17,328 nucleotides of DNA from Tritrichomonas foetus. Taxonomy: Eukaryota > Parabasalia > Tritrichomonadida > Tritrichomonadidae. Location of the stretch: positions 776 through 18,103 of the forward strand of contig MLAK01001379.1 of the NCBI GenBank assembly GCA_001839685.1, read 5' to 3'. Below the pieces are notes generated by a model, which worked only from the letters and a program-made list of their open reading frames with translations, did not search any database and was not told the origin of the DNA. This document shows, one piece after another, positions 1-8,889 of this stretch (positions are counted from its first letter, which is position 1; each line of letters starts with the position of its first letter). A program made the translations under genes and the position numbers.

Positions 1-342
1 GAAGAACAGAAACGTCTTGAAGAACAGAAACGCATTGAAGAACAGAAACGTCTTGAAGAACAGAAACGTCTTGAAGAACAGAAACGCATTGAAGAACAGA
101 AACGTCTTGAAGAACAGAAACGTCTTGAAGAACAGAAACGCATTGAAGAACAGAAACGTCTTGAAGAACAGAAACGTCTTGAAGAACAGAAACGCATTGA
201 AGAACAGAAACGTCTTGAAGAACAGAAACGTCTTGAAGAACAGAAACGCATTGAAGAACAGAAACGTCTTGAAGAACAGAAACGTCTTGAAGAACAGAAA
301 CGCATTGAAGAACAGAAACGTCTTGAAGAACAGAAACGTCTT
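1..342 (+). repeat. 19 tandem 18-bp coding units with 54-bp higher-order period
   Basis: Nineteen perfect 18-bp units are seen, ending at 342. Units end in CTT (Leu) or ATT (Ile) in the order L-I-L-L-I-L-L-I and so on, with CGC before ATT and CGT before CTT, so the true amplification unit is 54 bp (L-L-I). Identity between 54-bp units is complete over the visible array, which implies recent expansion or homogenisation. The array runs off the left edge. Confidence 0.95.
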
Positions 343-633
343 GCAGAAGAGGAGCAATTCAAACTTGACTATCTTAATCAAACCAGAGAAATGTTTGCTG
401 CTAATGAAATTCGTAAAAGGGAGCTTGCTCAACAAAAGAGGGCTAATAAGCCTGCCCGTCATATTCAAGAAAGGCCACACACAAATACTAATGTTGATCA
501 GACTGCCGAGAATTCTAGCGTTCTCCATCGAATTCTTTCAGCAGCAAATAACTTTGCAGATAACATCGACTATGTGGTAAAAGGAGCATCTTGTGCTGCT
601 CTTGTTTATTTAGCAGCCCGTGTTTTTGGCTAA
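1..633 (+). CDS. 3' part of a charged-repeat helical protein, 5' end outside the window
   Basis: The reading frame is open from base 1 to a TAA at 631-633 and encodes 210 residues with no start, so the gene begins outside the window. Residues 1-114 are 19 uninterrupted copies of EEQKRL or EEQKRI. A six-residue period does not give a heptad; it places E and K/R four apart, as in a stable single alpha-helix. Residues 115-210 are non-repetitive: a charged stretch, then a C-terminal segment ending in a hydrophobic run of about 15 residues (around 193-209, ALVYLAARVF), which might be a membrane or amphipathic helix at the extreme C terminus. I do not recognise a family in the unique part. A second frame through the repeat is also open because each unit is 18 bp, but it fails to keep a sensible protein after it. 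Confidence is high that this is coding, low on function. Confidence 0.8.
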   Translation, partial: EEQKRLEEQKRIEEQKRLEEQKRLEEQKRIEEQKRLEEQKRLEEQKRIEEQKRLEEQKRLEEQKRIEEQKRLEEQKRLEEQKRIEEQKRLEEQKRLEEQKRIEEQKRLEEQKRLAEEEQFKLDYLNQTREMFAANEIRKRELAQQKRANKPARHIQERPHTNTNVDQTAENSSVLHRILSAANNFADNIDYVVKGASCAALVYLAARVFG

Positions 634-699
634 TATTTTATAATAAATATTTAATTCCGATCAGTTGTTCAAGATAAAGCATATATTATCCATAAATTT

Positions 700-806
700 A
701 TTCTTTCTTTAATTATTTCTTTCTTTAATTTATTCTTTCTTTAACTTATTCTTTCTTTAACTTATTCTTTCTTTTATTTATTCTTTCTTTAATTTATTCT
801 TTCTTG
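700..806. repeat. 16-bp tandem repeat between convergent gene ends
   Basis: The core TTCTTTCTTT recurs at 701, 717, 733, 749, 765, 781 and 797, an exact 16-bp period over seven copies; the six bases between cores vary (TAATTA-like, TAACTT-like). The last copy is TTCTTTCTTG. The array lies in the spacer between the stop codons of the repeat-protein gene (633) and the convergent Tim17-type gene (914). No coding sense is apparent. Confidence 0.9.
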
Positions 807-913
807 TGAAAAAAATCATAATAAAATCAGATTTTTTATTTATTTTATTTCATTGATATAAAAATTACAAAAAATAATTAATAAGAAAGTTGAAACTACA
901 AAGCATTTGCTGG

Positions 914-1471
914 TCACATCATCCATTCCTGGAGTGTCTGAAGTGCCACCATTCCAACCGCAAAAGTGGCTCCCTGAGCAGCTCCACTTTTCATGCCCTT
1001 CACGCCGTCCGGGATGCCGCAGATTGCACCAGCCATGGCCCCTGCAACAACCTTGTCATATGCCCGCGCTCTTCCGCGGTAGGTGCTCATTGACGTTTCG
1101 ATCAAATCTGTGATTCCAGCCTGAATTCCGAAATAGGCGCCCATTTTGAGGCCACTGACTGTTAAATCTTTTGCAGAAAAAATCGCGTCTTTTTGAGGAA
1201 AGGTTTCGAATGCATATTTTCCGGCACCTATGGCGAAACCGAGCGCGCCGGTTGTAAGAGTTGTGTTGATTGCCTTGAGGACAGGAGATTCTCCAAATTC
1301 TCGATTTAAAACTTCTTCTTGGGTAATGGGAAGAAGATAGCGCGCTAATAAATTGACCATATTTGGGTCTGGATTCATCGACATTTTAAAACGGTTTGGT
1401 TCTTCTTCTTGATGGAATTTAACTGGTTTTCTTGTCTCGTTATTTAATGGTCGTGTAACTCTCTCTGACAT
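914..1471 (-). CDS. Tim17/Tim22/Tim23-family inner membrane translocase subunit
   Basis: Encodes 185 residues. The family forms protein-import channels or scaffolds in the inner membrane of mitochondria; in trichomonads the equivalent organelle is the hydrogenosome. After a polar N terminus (about 60 residues) there are weakly hydrophobic, glycine-rich segments: around 75-84 (GALGFAIGAG), 108-122 (KMGAYFGIQAGI), 141-155 (VVAGAMAGAICG) and 163-180 (AAQGATFAVGM). The short basic piece YRGRARAYDK (131-140) before the third segment matches the family pattern of an R-G/K loop preceding a GxxxG-rich helix. Spacing looks more like Tim22/Tim23 than Tim17, but I cannot assign the branch. The start is the first ATG in frame. 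The gene has clearly higher GC than the Raptor gene beside it. Its stop is TGA. It is divergent from the Raptor gene. Confidence 0.8.
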   Translation of the reverse strand: MSERVTRPLNNETRKPVKFHQEEEPNRFKMSMNPDPNMVNLLARYLLPITQEEVLNREFGESPVLKAINTTLTTGALGFAIGAGKYAFETFPQKDAIFSAKDLTVSGLKMGAYFGIQAGITDLIETSMSTYRGRARAYDKVVAGAMAGAICGIPDGVKGMKSGAAQGATFAVGMVALQTLQEWMM

Positions 1472-1829
1472 TGTTGGGAATTCGCGAATTCTTAATATTT
1501 TTTAGGTAAGATTTCAGTGATATGTTACCTGAAAAACATCCTATTTTTTTTCTGTTATTCTTGACTATCAATTTGTCTATGAAATGTCAATTTTATTTTC
1601 ATTCAACCAAGGATAATCTAATTGAAATATTTGAAATGACTAACCACAATTGCTTAGAAATTACCGAATTTTGAATGTGTATTAAAAAGTTCTAGAAAGG
1701 TAAATATTTTGCCAAAAACAGCTTTGGTAACTTTATGAATTCAAAATTGAAAGACCAGAAGATTGACAGTTGCAACTTTTTTCATACATTATTTTGAATA
1801 AATACCATAGAAAAAGTTTAAAGAGAGAA
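1472..1829. promoter_or_regulatory. divergent intergenic promoter region with a 14-bp palindrome
   Basis: This 358-bp spacer must hold the promoters of both the Tim17-type gene (leftward) and Raptor (rightward). Seen: a perfect palindrome GAATTCGCGAATTC at 1478-1491, seven bases upstream of the leftward ATG. Near-matches (5 of 6) to the trichomonad Initiator TCAYWW lie at TCATAC (1782-1787) for Raptor and TCACTG on the minus strand about 49 bases before the Tim ATG. Neither is a perfect match, so transcription starts are not assigned. The rest is AT-rich with no reading frame of note. Confidence 0.4.
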
Positions 1830-4800
1830 ATGAATAATCATCTTCCTAATGTCAACACATATAATTTCGTTGAGGTAGATGATGGTTTTGGTTCACCAGA
1901 TGATAGTGAAAGCTATCAATATTACGACGATGCAGTTTGGCAAAAGCCACAACTTGATGAAAATATTCCGGATTTAACACCCATGTTTGAATTACTTTCA
2001 CTTTCAAAAAATCCTCCACAAGTTACAAACATGCCAAATATATCAATATCAGAATCAGAATATCAACTCTGTCAGTTTTCTTATTCGAATCCAGCAAATT
2101 TTCTCCAAGGCCCAGAACCCATTGAATGTGTTGTCATAAATGTTGCACATTTAGAACAATTTCCAAAGGCTGCATCTCCCTATTCAGCAACATTACCTTG
2201 CATTTTTTCATGGTTTGATGCTCACACTGCTTTTTCATCAGAATACCCAACCATAATTCAAAGCTATTTTAAAACTGCATACAATTCATTAAAAACACAA
2301 CTAAGATTTTTCTTTTCAATTGCACCATCCCAAGATCGTTTAAATAATTTAAAATCAATTCGAAAAGAAGTACTAACTGGTAGAGTTATGTTTCATTATA
2401 TTGGATATGGATTTCCAGATATTGACAAAAAGAATATTTGGTGCTCGGATCGAAGATCGAGAGATTTTACACCATTTAAACTTGAAACTCTATTTGAAAG
2501 CTTGAGGCCACCAACTTTGTATCTTTTTGATTGCAATAATGCTGCAGCTGCCATTATAGAATTCAAAGCAACTGCTGAAAAATTAAAAAGTACTCAATAT
2601 CAAAGCACAACAGCTAATCCTATCAATAGTTTTAATTATATGAGTAACAACATGAATAATAATATGAACAATGGAATGAATAATAATATGAGTATGAGCG
2701 TGAATATTATGGATTCTAATTATAATAATTTTAATGTGAATTGGGATGATTGGCTCTGTATTGGCGCAACAGGAATTGATGAAGAATTACCAGATGATCA
2801 TCGTCTTCCTCGTGACTTTTTAACATCTACAATTTTGACTCCCATTAAAATGGCAGTGATTTGTCATATATTACAATACTATCGACTAAATTTAGTAAAT
2901 CCATCTTTTCCACTTGATCCACCATGCGAGCATTTATGGAATGATAAAAAGCAAGAGTCTGCACGCTTATCTATAGCACTTGCTGCAATTACTGATGGAA
3001 TTGCATCGGACACACTTCCAAAAGAACTTTATCTAAAGATTTTTTGTGGTGATCGAGAAACATCTGTTCTTTTTCGTCACTTTTTACTCGCACAATATCT
3101 TTTAAGGCCATACAGAATTCATCCTTGCTCCTATCCAGAAATTCCTGATCTTTCAATCCATCCAATGTGGAGACAGTGGCCAAATATTCTAGATACCGCA
3201 ATTTGCGCTGTTTCAATTCCGCGTCCAGTGATTTCTATCGATATATTCGCACGTGCGACTGCATCTTTTGATGTTTTAATTCATCATGATCAATTTTCTT
3301 TAATCAAACCATACCATCTAACGCTCCTTTATCATAGTCTTCTTTCTGAAGAAGTTCACTCAAATACAAACTCAAATGGAAACTGTAACACAAATCCAAA
3401 CACCAACTCAATGTCAACAATGAATATAAATCAGAATTTTAGCTCAAATGATCAAGCTTTGATGCTACTTGCTGAATATGCAATGAATCCACAGTCAGAT
3501 CCAAAGATGCTAGTTGCAACAACGATTTTTCCACTATTATTTATTAAATTACTTTCAAAAGAAGAAAAATCACCTGTATTTTATCCACTTTGTTGTTTAA
3601 TTTTAGCACTTTTGTATCATAAACCTGAATTTTCTTACGACATTCCAAAAGATGTCGGGAAATCAACAAATTTTCCATTAATTGTATTCAATCGAGATCT
3701 ACCTGAACAAACAAGAATCGCTGTAGCTGCAATTGTTGCAACTCTTGTAGTTTCACATGAAACATTCCAACAAATTTGTACATCAATTCATTATTTGGAA
3801 CGAGTTAGAATTGAATTGTCGGGATGTCAGCCAACTATTGCCGTTTGGCTTATGCTTACTGTTCGTCGAGCATTTTATCTATATTCACCTGATCCTGCGT
3901 CATTTATAGATAATGGGCTCCACATTCAAGCTACTATTTGTGCCAAAAGTGACGCACCTGAAGAACGAGCTGCCGCAATTTCAATGTTGACTTGTTTTAT
4001 GAGGCCTTTTGAGTGTAAATCCAATATTCAATTGATGTTAATGGCTATTTCATCAGTTTTTAATGATGCTTCCTATATTGTTCGTTTCCATTTTGTTTTA
4101 TTGTTGAAAAAATTTTTGATGTCTTACGATAATTTTTCCGGGATTTCAAAGACTGTATATAATTTAAATGACACATCATATAAAACTTTATATCAATCAA
4201 TTTTTGGTGAACATAATGCAAATAGTGATTTCAAAAATAATTGTGATTATGATTCTTTTTCTCAAATTGATGATTTAATGCATGAGGATGGCATTTCTGA
4301 TAAAGCATACGCCATTGCGCTTTCTTTATTATATATACTGGCTTCTGATCCACACCCTTCTGTAAAAAATTTGTCTAGAACAGTCATCCAATTTTTATCT
4401 AAACAAAAGGCTGCTTTTGAAATACCAATTGATGAATTTGGTTCCCAGCAATCTTTCCAAAATTCCTCATCAAGAGATTACGATCAACAAATAGTTTCTT
4501 ATGGTGATGATGAATTTGAAGCAGAACATCTTTCATTTGCATCGTTAGATCAAAACGATTCATTACATCACATTATGCTTCGTTCTTTCGTAGTCAAAAA
4601 TCAGTCAACTAATAAGTCACCGAAAATAGGTGAATTTCCAAATGATGGATATAGAATAAAACTATCAAATGATCCAATTTTATTCGTAGATTTTGATAGT
4701 AAAAGTGGAACAATAGCTGCAGCAACACGTAATACAGTTTATTTTGTGGATTCAAAACAACAAATTTTCAACTACAATATTGATCATTCACACATTTCTG

Positions 4801-5603
4801 ATATTAAATTAATTAACAATAGTAACACTGAAGTCACTCGTTGTCCCTACATTTTGTTTTCTACAACAGATGGCTCAGTTCATGAATGGAGACCTCCTCA
4901 AATATTTTTACAAAACTCTTTTCGAGCTGATCTCCGAATAGAAAAAACTGGGAAACTTTTCCTTTCTGTTGGTGGAAGTCCTCAAAACACTAAAAACTCA
5001 AAAAACAATGACACCCAGCAAATTAATAATTCGGATAATAATATTCATTCCAAAAGCAATCAAAATGATCATTCTGACATAGCGTTAGTAGTTACAAATA
5101 ATGGAAATATTTCACAATGGAGTATAAGCAAACTTCGAATGACAAACATTGAAATTAGTACCAAAATAAAACCGTATTCAATTGACATTGAAAACTCATC
5201 TAAAATCATTCTCACAGATGGAAATAAAATCATGGAAATCGATAGAAATTCCAAGAAAACAATGGAATTCATATTAAATAAAGGATCTCCAATTCAAAAT
5301 ATTTTCAAAAGAAATGGTAATATCTATTCTGTTTTGCAAAATGGAGCGGTTTTCCAGAACCAAAATGAACATTGGATTGAAATTTTACCGAAAACTGCAA
5401 ACAAAATAATTTGTTCGTCAATGAGTAATAAAATGATCGCTTTATGCTTTGAAAATAAGAGTCCATCTTTGTTTGACTTTAAAGGGAATCTTCTGAAAGA
5501 ATTTGATTCAATTTCATTTGGCGTTTCTTGTTCACTACATAAAAACGAGTCATGGTTTGCTGCAGGAGATTTCGATGGGAATTTGTTTTTATGCCATTAT
5601 TAA
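1830..5603 (+). CDS. RPTOR: Raptor, TORC1 scaffold subunit
   Basis: Encodes 1257 residues from the first ATG (human Raptor is about 1335); the frame is open further 5' but only with TTG, so ATG at 1830 is preferred. Raptor binds TOR kinase and recruits substrates to TORC1. Order of domains: the Raptor N-terminal caspase-like domain (about 110-345) with FHYIGYG (188-194), LYLFDCNN (230-237) and LPRDFLTSTILTPIK (about 326-340); a helical repeat region with LFRHFLLAQYLLRPY and MWRQWP (about 420-450) as in other Raptors, continuing to about 880; and a C-terminal WD40-like beta-propeller from about 945 to the end. Two Asn-rich low-complexity inserts sit at 271-303 and 511-541. In the caspase-like domain the Cys (235) is kept, but the His of the usual GHG is Tyr (193). 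No intron is evident. Confidence 0.93.
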   Translation: MNNHLPNVNTYNFVEVDDGFGSPDDSESYQYYDDAVWQKPQLDENIPDLTPMFELLSLSKNPPQVTNMPNISISESEYQLCQFSYSNPANFLQGPEPIECVVINVAHLEQFPKAASPYSATLPCIFSWFDAHTAFSSEYPTIIQSYFKTAYNSLKTQLRFFFSIAPSQDRLNNLKSIRKEVLTGRVMFHYIGYGFPDIDKKNIWCSDRRSRDFTPFKLETLFESLRPPTLYLFDCNNAAAAIIEFKATAEKLKSTQYQSTTANPINSFNYMSNNMNNNMNNGMNNNMSMSVNIMDSNYNNFNVNWDDWLCIGATGIDEELPDDHRLPRDFLTSTILTPIKMAVICHILQYYRLNLVNPSFPLDPPCEHLWNDKKQESARLSIALAAITDGIASDTLPKELYLKIFCGDRETSVLFRHFLLAQYLLRPYRIHPCSYPEIPDLSIHPMWRQWPNILDTAICAVSIPRPVISIDIFARATASFDVLIHHDQFSLIKPYHLTLLYHSLLSEEVHSNTNSNGNCNTNPNTNSMSTMNINQNFSSNDQALMLLAEYAMNPQSDPKMLVATTIFPLLFIKLLSKEEKSPVFYPLCCLILALLYHKPEFSYDIPKDVGKSTNFPLIVFNRDLPEQTRIAVAAIVATLVVSHETFQQICTSIHYLERVRIELSGCQPTIAVWLMLTVRRAFYLYSPDPASFIDNGLHIQATICAKSDAPEERAAAISMLTCFMRPFECKSNIQLMLMAISSVFNDASYIVRFHFVLLLKKFLMSYDNFSGISKTVYNLNDTSYKTLYQSIFGEHNANSDFKNNCDYDSFSQIDDLMHEDGISDKAYAIALSLLYILASDPHPSVKNLSRTVIQFLSKQKAAFEIPIDEFGSQQSFQNSSSRDYDQQIVSYGDDEFEAEHLSFASLDQNDSLHHIMLRSFVVKNQSTNKSPKIGEFPNDGYRIKLSNDPILFVDFDSKSGTIAAATRNTVYFVDSKQQIFNYNIDHSHISDIKLINNSNTEVTRCPYILFSTTDGSVHEWRPPQIFLQNSFRADLRIEKTGKLFLSVGGSPQNTKNSKNNDTQQINNSDNNIHSKSNQNDHSDIALVVTNNGNISQWSISKLRMTNIEISTKIKPYSIDIENSSKIILTDGNKIMEIDRNSKKTMEFILNKGSPIQNIFKRNGNIYSVLQNGAVFQNQNEHWIEILPKTANKIICSSMSNKMIALCFENKSPSLFDFKGNLLKEFDSISFGVSCSLHKNESWFAAGDFDGNLFLCHY

Positions 5604-5882
5604 TCTTTTAGTATAAATTTGTGTTGTATTGTATCTTTTTGTGTTTTGTATTTGATTTCTTTCCCCTGTTAATTGTACTCTTCTTCTTAAAGACAAATGA
5701 TATATGAAACTTCCTTAAATCACCAAAATTTTTATAGTGCCATTAATGATGTGATATCTTTCAATGAAAGAAAAGTAATTCGTTATATATGATAGAATTT
5801 GATGATTTTCAGTTAATAACTTACAAGTAGCTAGGTAGTTTGAGGATTGAAGAGAAAGACTCAAAATTTGTTGAAAACTCTT

Positions 5883-7077
5883 TTAATCTATTTCAAAATT
5901 ATGCTTATCAATTAGAAAGTCGAAAATTTCATTTTGATGGAATTTTAATGCGATGTCAATTGCTTTGCATTGTAAAGGAAGATGTAATTTTAACACATTT
6001 GGTAAATTGAAATCATGAAATTCTCCTTTTTCATCATTTTCACCCACATTAGTATCTTCTTCTTCTTCGATTTCTTCATTAAATAATCTATTGTATTAGA
6101 CATAGATTTTCAAGTAGATGTAGAATTTCGGAGTTCCCTCCTCGGATAGCTTGATTAAAAACGTTTTTATCTGGTTCTATTTTATTTACTAGAATGTATT
6201 TGAATATCGCATTTATCCCATAGTATCTTGATATTCAAGTAAAGTTGCTTGCACTTCCGAATCACTGATGAACATTCTATCATTTTTTTCGATAAAATAT
6301 AAATCAAATAGAGGAAAATTAATTTTGTAGTTTGAAATATCTATATTATGTTGACTAATATATTGAATAAACTCATCAATACTGTCTCTTCGAATAACAT
6401 CAGCACAAGAATCTTCATGGATACCCAATTCTCGGAATTTTAGAATTAACTCCTGATTTTCATTCCATTTTTGAATTATTTTAGAGTCAAACTCAATAAC
6501 AAAATGGAAAAAATTCTCTTTTGGATTATGGCTCTTCAGGATCAAGGAAATCAAATTTATGCAACAAATAATCAGTATGAAAATCTGTCACTGATTGAGC
6601 AAATATTTTAATATTATCATAGTTGATAACTTGAATTTTATAAGCAGATATTAACTTGAACTGATTATCATAAATGATATTTAAGAGATACTTTTTTGGG
6701 ATTTTTTCATTGAAATTATCTTAATACATAGAGAAAATTGTATTGGCCAATTTAAATGAATTTGTATTTTGTCTTACATTGATTGTTGCTTTGAGTAAAT
6801 GTAAAAATCGGAGAATATGTGTTTTAGAGTTCAAAATATTGGATGATCTGATAAAATTCAGAATTTCTTCAAAAGAGACATCTTCAATGACCGTTTTGTT
6901 TTCAAGAAAATCAAGCAATACCTTCAGAATTTCTTCAAAGGTATTCAGTTGGAAAATAAAATTCTAAAATCATCTGGAACTGTGAATTTATCATTTATAT
7001 TGAATCCAAAAATAAATGTCACTTTACTCTCATTTGAACATTTTTGTGAGCTCTTCACAAAAATCGGTTTCAGACAT
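5883..7077 (-). pseudogene. decayed ankyrin-repeat (DUF3447-type) protein gene
   Basis: No single frame spans this stretch, but successive frames join into one ankyrin-type protein. From the likely start at 7077 (MSETDFCEELTKMFK) the sense passes to a piece ending at 6945 (FNINDKFTVPDDF), then after a shift to about 6950-6721 (FEEILNFIRSSNIL, FLHLLKATINV). An in-frame TAA at 6721-6723 follows, the same frame continues to a stop at 6526-6528, then come a piece ending at 6213 (DSIDEFIQYISQHN), a piece to the TAG at 6088-6090 (IFKYILVNKIEPD, GGNSEILHLLENL) and a last piece to the TAA at 5883-5885 (AIDIALKFHQNEIFDFLID). This is the layout of the large trichomonad ankyrin/DUF3447 families as I remember them. 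At least four frameshifts and one in-frame stop make it a pseudogene. A 5' extension to 7253 is open but looks non-coding. Confidence 0.8.
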
Positions 7078-7871
7078 GATGATACCAATTTTCTCGCTTT
7101 ACATGTAAAGAATTTAATCTTGAATATGGCAAACTTCCTGAACATGAATGAGAGCATTCTCTCATGATTTTGCCGCTTCTTAAAACGCCAAAGAAAACTG
7201 TCTTGGAACAACAATTCACTTTTCAGAGAGTTCGTGAAGCAATTTTCACCCATTTGATTGTAGCAGGTTCTTCCAAATGATAGAAATGATCAAAGTTAAC
7301 CTCTAGTTAAGTCATATAGGTGATACGCAAGCTTCTGTTGCCAAATTATTATTAGTTAAGGATCAACTCTAGTGACTTGTTGACAAATCAGCTTTTTGAG
7401 AGGAAAAGTGTAATTTAACAACGTGCTTTTTTTATCAATTATACATATTTATTAAAGCAACTTTTTGTTTTATTACATAGAATAATTTGAATAAAAAATA
7501 TTTCTTAATCATGTAATTCTATCATTAAGGACATTTAACGATTCAAAAAAATATCATAACATTTTCATTGAATCATGATTCATATTTCCTATCGTCACAA
7601 CGCTTTATGAAAAATCGACTCTGATATAAATCACTAAAGCGGATAAAAATGTTGAAAATGTGGAAATTGGTTAAAAGAAACTAATATCATTCAGCGAGAA
7701 ATAGACAAATGAAGTAAAGATCTAGTCTGATAAGAAAGCAATCCCAAATATTCAGAACATGTTTAAATATGTGAATAATATTGCAGACGAGCCTATGAAA
7801 TTGGCACAATGGAATAACACGTAATATTGACGAAAAAGACGAAGTTCGATTGAGATATGAATCATATTTTT
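7078..7871. other. AT-rich intergenic sequence, no gene seen
   Basis: About 0.8 kb with stops in all frames. I see no RNA gene, no repeat array and no family motif. A minus-strand frame to 7253 continues the pseudogene frame but its composition does not look coding. Confidence 0.5.
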
Positions 7872-8072
7872 TTAGATATAAATATTCTTCAATATTTCTT
7901 GCGATGACTAAATTCGGCTAATTGATGTTCCGTTAAATGCCAAAGTTAATTTAATTTGAGGATTGAAACCAGCTACAAGGCGATCGCCCTAACGAATGGT
8001 CATTTGTTCGTCTTTCAAAACGGCAAAAATTCGTGAAGGGATAACTTTTGCTGATCTGCTTTGATGCACAAC
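7872..8072 (-). pseudogene. short coding-like remnant, unidentified
   Basis: On the minus strand one frame reads like protein over about 67 codons, with stretches such as VIPSRIFAVLKDEQMTIR, GDRLVAGFNPQIKLTLAF and NGTSISRI, broken by two TAG codons and ending at a TAA (7872-7874). An upstream TAA in the same frame closes it on the 5' side. The composition is more even and less AT-driven than the flanks, which is why I think it was once coding. I do not recognise the family. It could be chance. Confidence 0.3.
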
Positions 8073-8238
8073 CGAAGAAAATTATAAAGAAAAAGAAAAA
8101 AGTTCAATGAATGAATTTTTTATCCATTATCACTAATTTTGGAAGATCTTCCTTATTAATTTTCATGTTTTTTGGAATCTTGGTTTTCTTCTTCTTTTGT
8201 GTCTATATCTTAAAAAATTATTTCTACATTTTTATGGT

Positions 8239-8633
8239 TTATTCTTTAAATTCTTCTTCTTTGTCTTCATATTCGGATTCTTCTTCTTCAAATTCTGATT
8301 CTTCTTCCGTTTGATATTTTTCAAATTCTTCTCTAATTTGCCAAATGTTTTTACCCCAATTATATCTCTTCGAATTCTTTCTGTTTCAGTTTGGGCTTGT
8401 TGGGGACAAAGTCGTCGATTATGGAGTGCCGATCCACAAATCGAGCAATGTAGTTTTCTTTTGATTGTTTCTTTCCTATTTTGAAATCGTCTGGTCCTTG
8501 GACGACTTCTTTTGCGCACGAGTGGAATCTCCTAATTTGTATTAATTCCTAATTCATCAAGAGGAAATTGAAAATGAGAAGTAAAACGATTTTCTGAAGA
8601 AAATCGCCTTAATTTTTCGTGGAGTACTGTTTC
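8239..8633 (-). pseudogene. zinc-knuckle protein fragment, possibly the C-terminal end of a transposase
   Basis: Bounded by an upstream TAA (8634-8636), the minus strand encodes a run ending FQFPLDELGIN, then an in-frame TAG (8532-8534), a basic stretch VRKRSRPRTRR that resembles an AT-hook, and a CCHC zinc knuckle of spacing C-x2-C-x4-H-x4-C (LHCSICGSALHNRRLCP, about 8402-8455). After the knuckle the same frame turns Lys/Asn-rich and stops at 8232; a +1 frame over the same bases gives a plausible acidic tail (EEEESEYEDKEEEFKE) ending at 8239, so a frameshift after the knuckle is likely. Basic AT-hook plus C-x2-C-x4-H-x4-C near the C terminus is common in Mutator-like transposases, but no catalytic domain is here, so this remains a guess. 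Confidence 0.45.
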
Positions 8634-8889
8634 TTAACACGAAATATATTTAGTTTATACTATTTTCTTGATGAAAAATAAATTAATAATCATTAATAAC
8701 TTTTGCTTATGAATAAAAAAGAAGAAAAAATTTTATAAGTTGTGATGGAAAAAAGAGATGTCAACAATTTTGTATAAAGTAGAATATTATATTTGGAGCA
8801 TAAACTGAGAATATATTAAAAAACATTAAAAAAAAAAAACGAATTAAATAGAAATTGTATGTCGAAGAATAGGAAGAGGAGCGATATAT

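Noticed and set aside
1..342. CRISPR-like or satellite array
   Set aside because: Units are contiguous and in frame with no spacers; it is a coding repeat.
17..580. Frame 2 reading through the 18-bp repeat (KNRNVL repeats)
   Set aside because: It is a shadow of the 18-bp array; frame 1 continues into a better unique region and a stop at 633.
1770..1829. Upstream extension of Raptor from TTG
   Set aside because: No ATG; the added 20 residues lack family similarity and lie where the promoter should be.
6945..7253. 102-codon minus-strand gene
   Set aside because: Only its last third fits the ankyrin-type protein; the rest looks like chance open frame, and a better start lies at 7077 in another frame.
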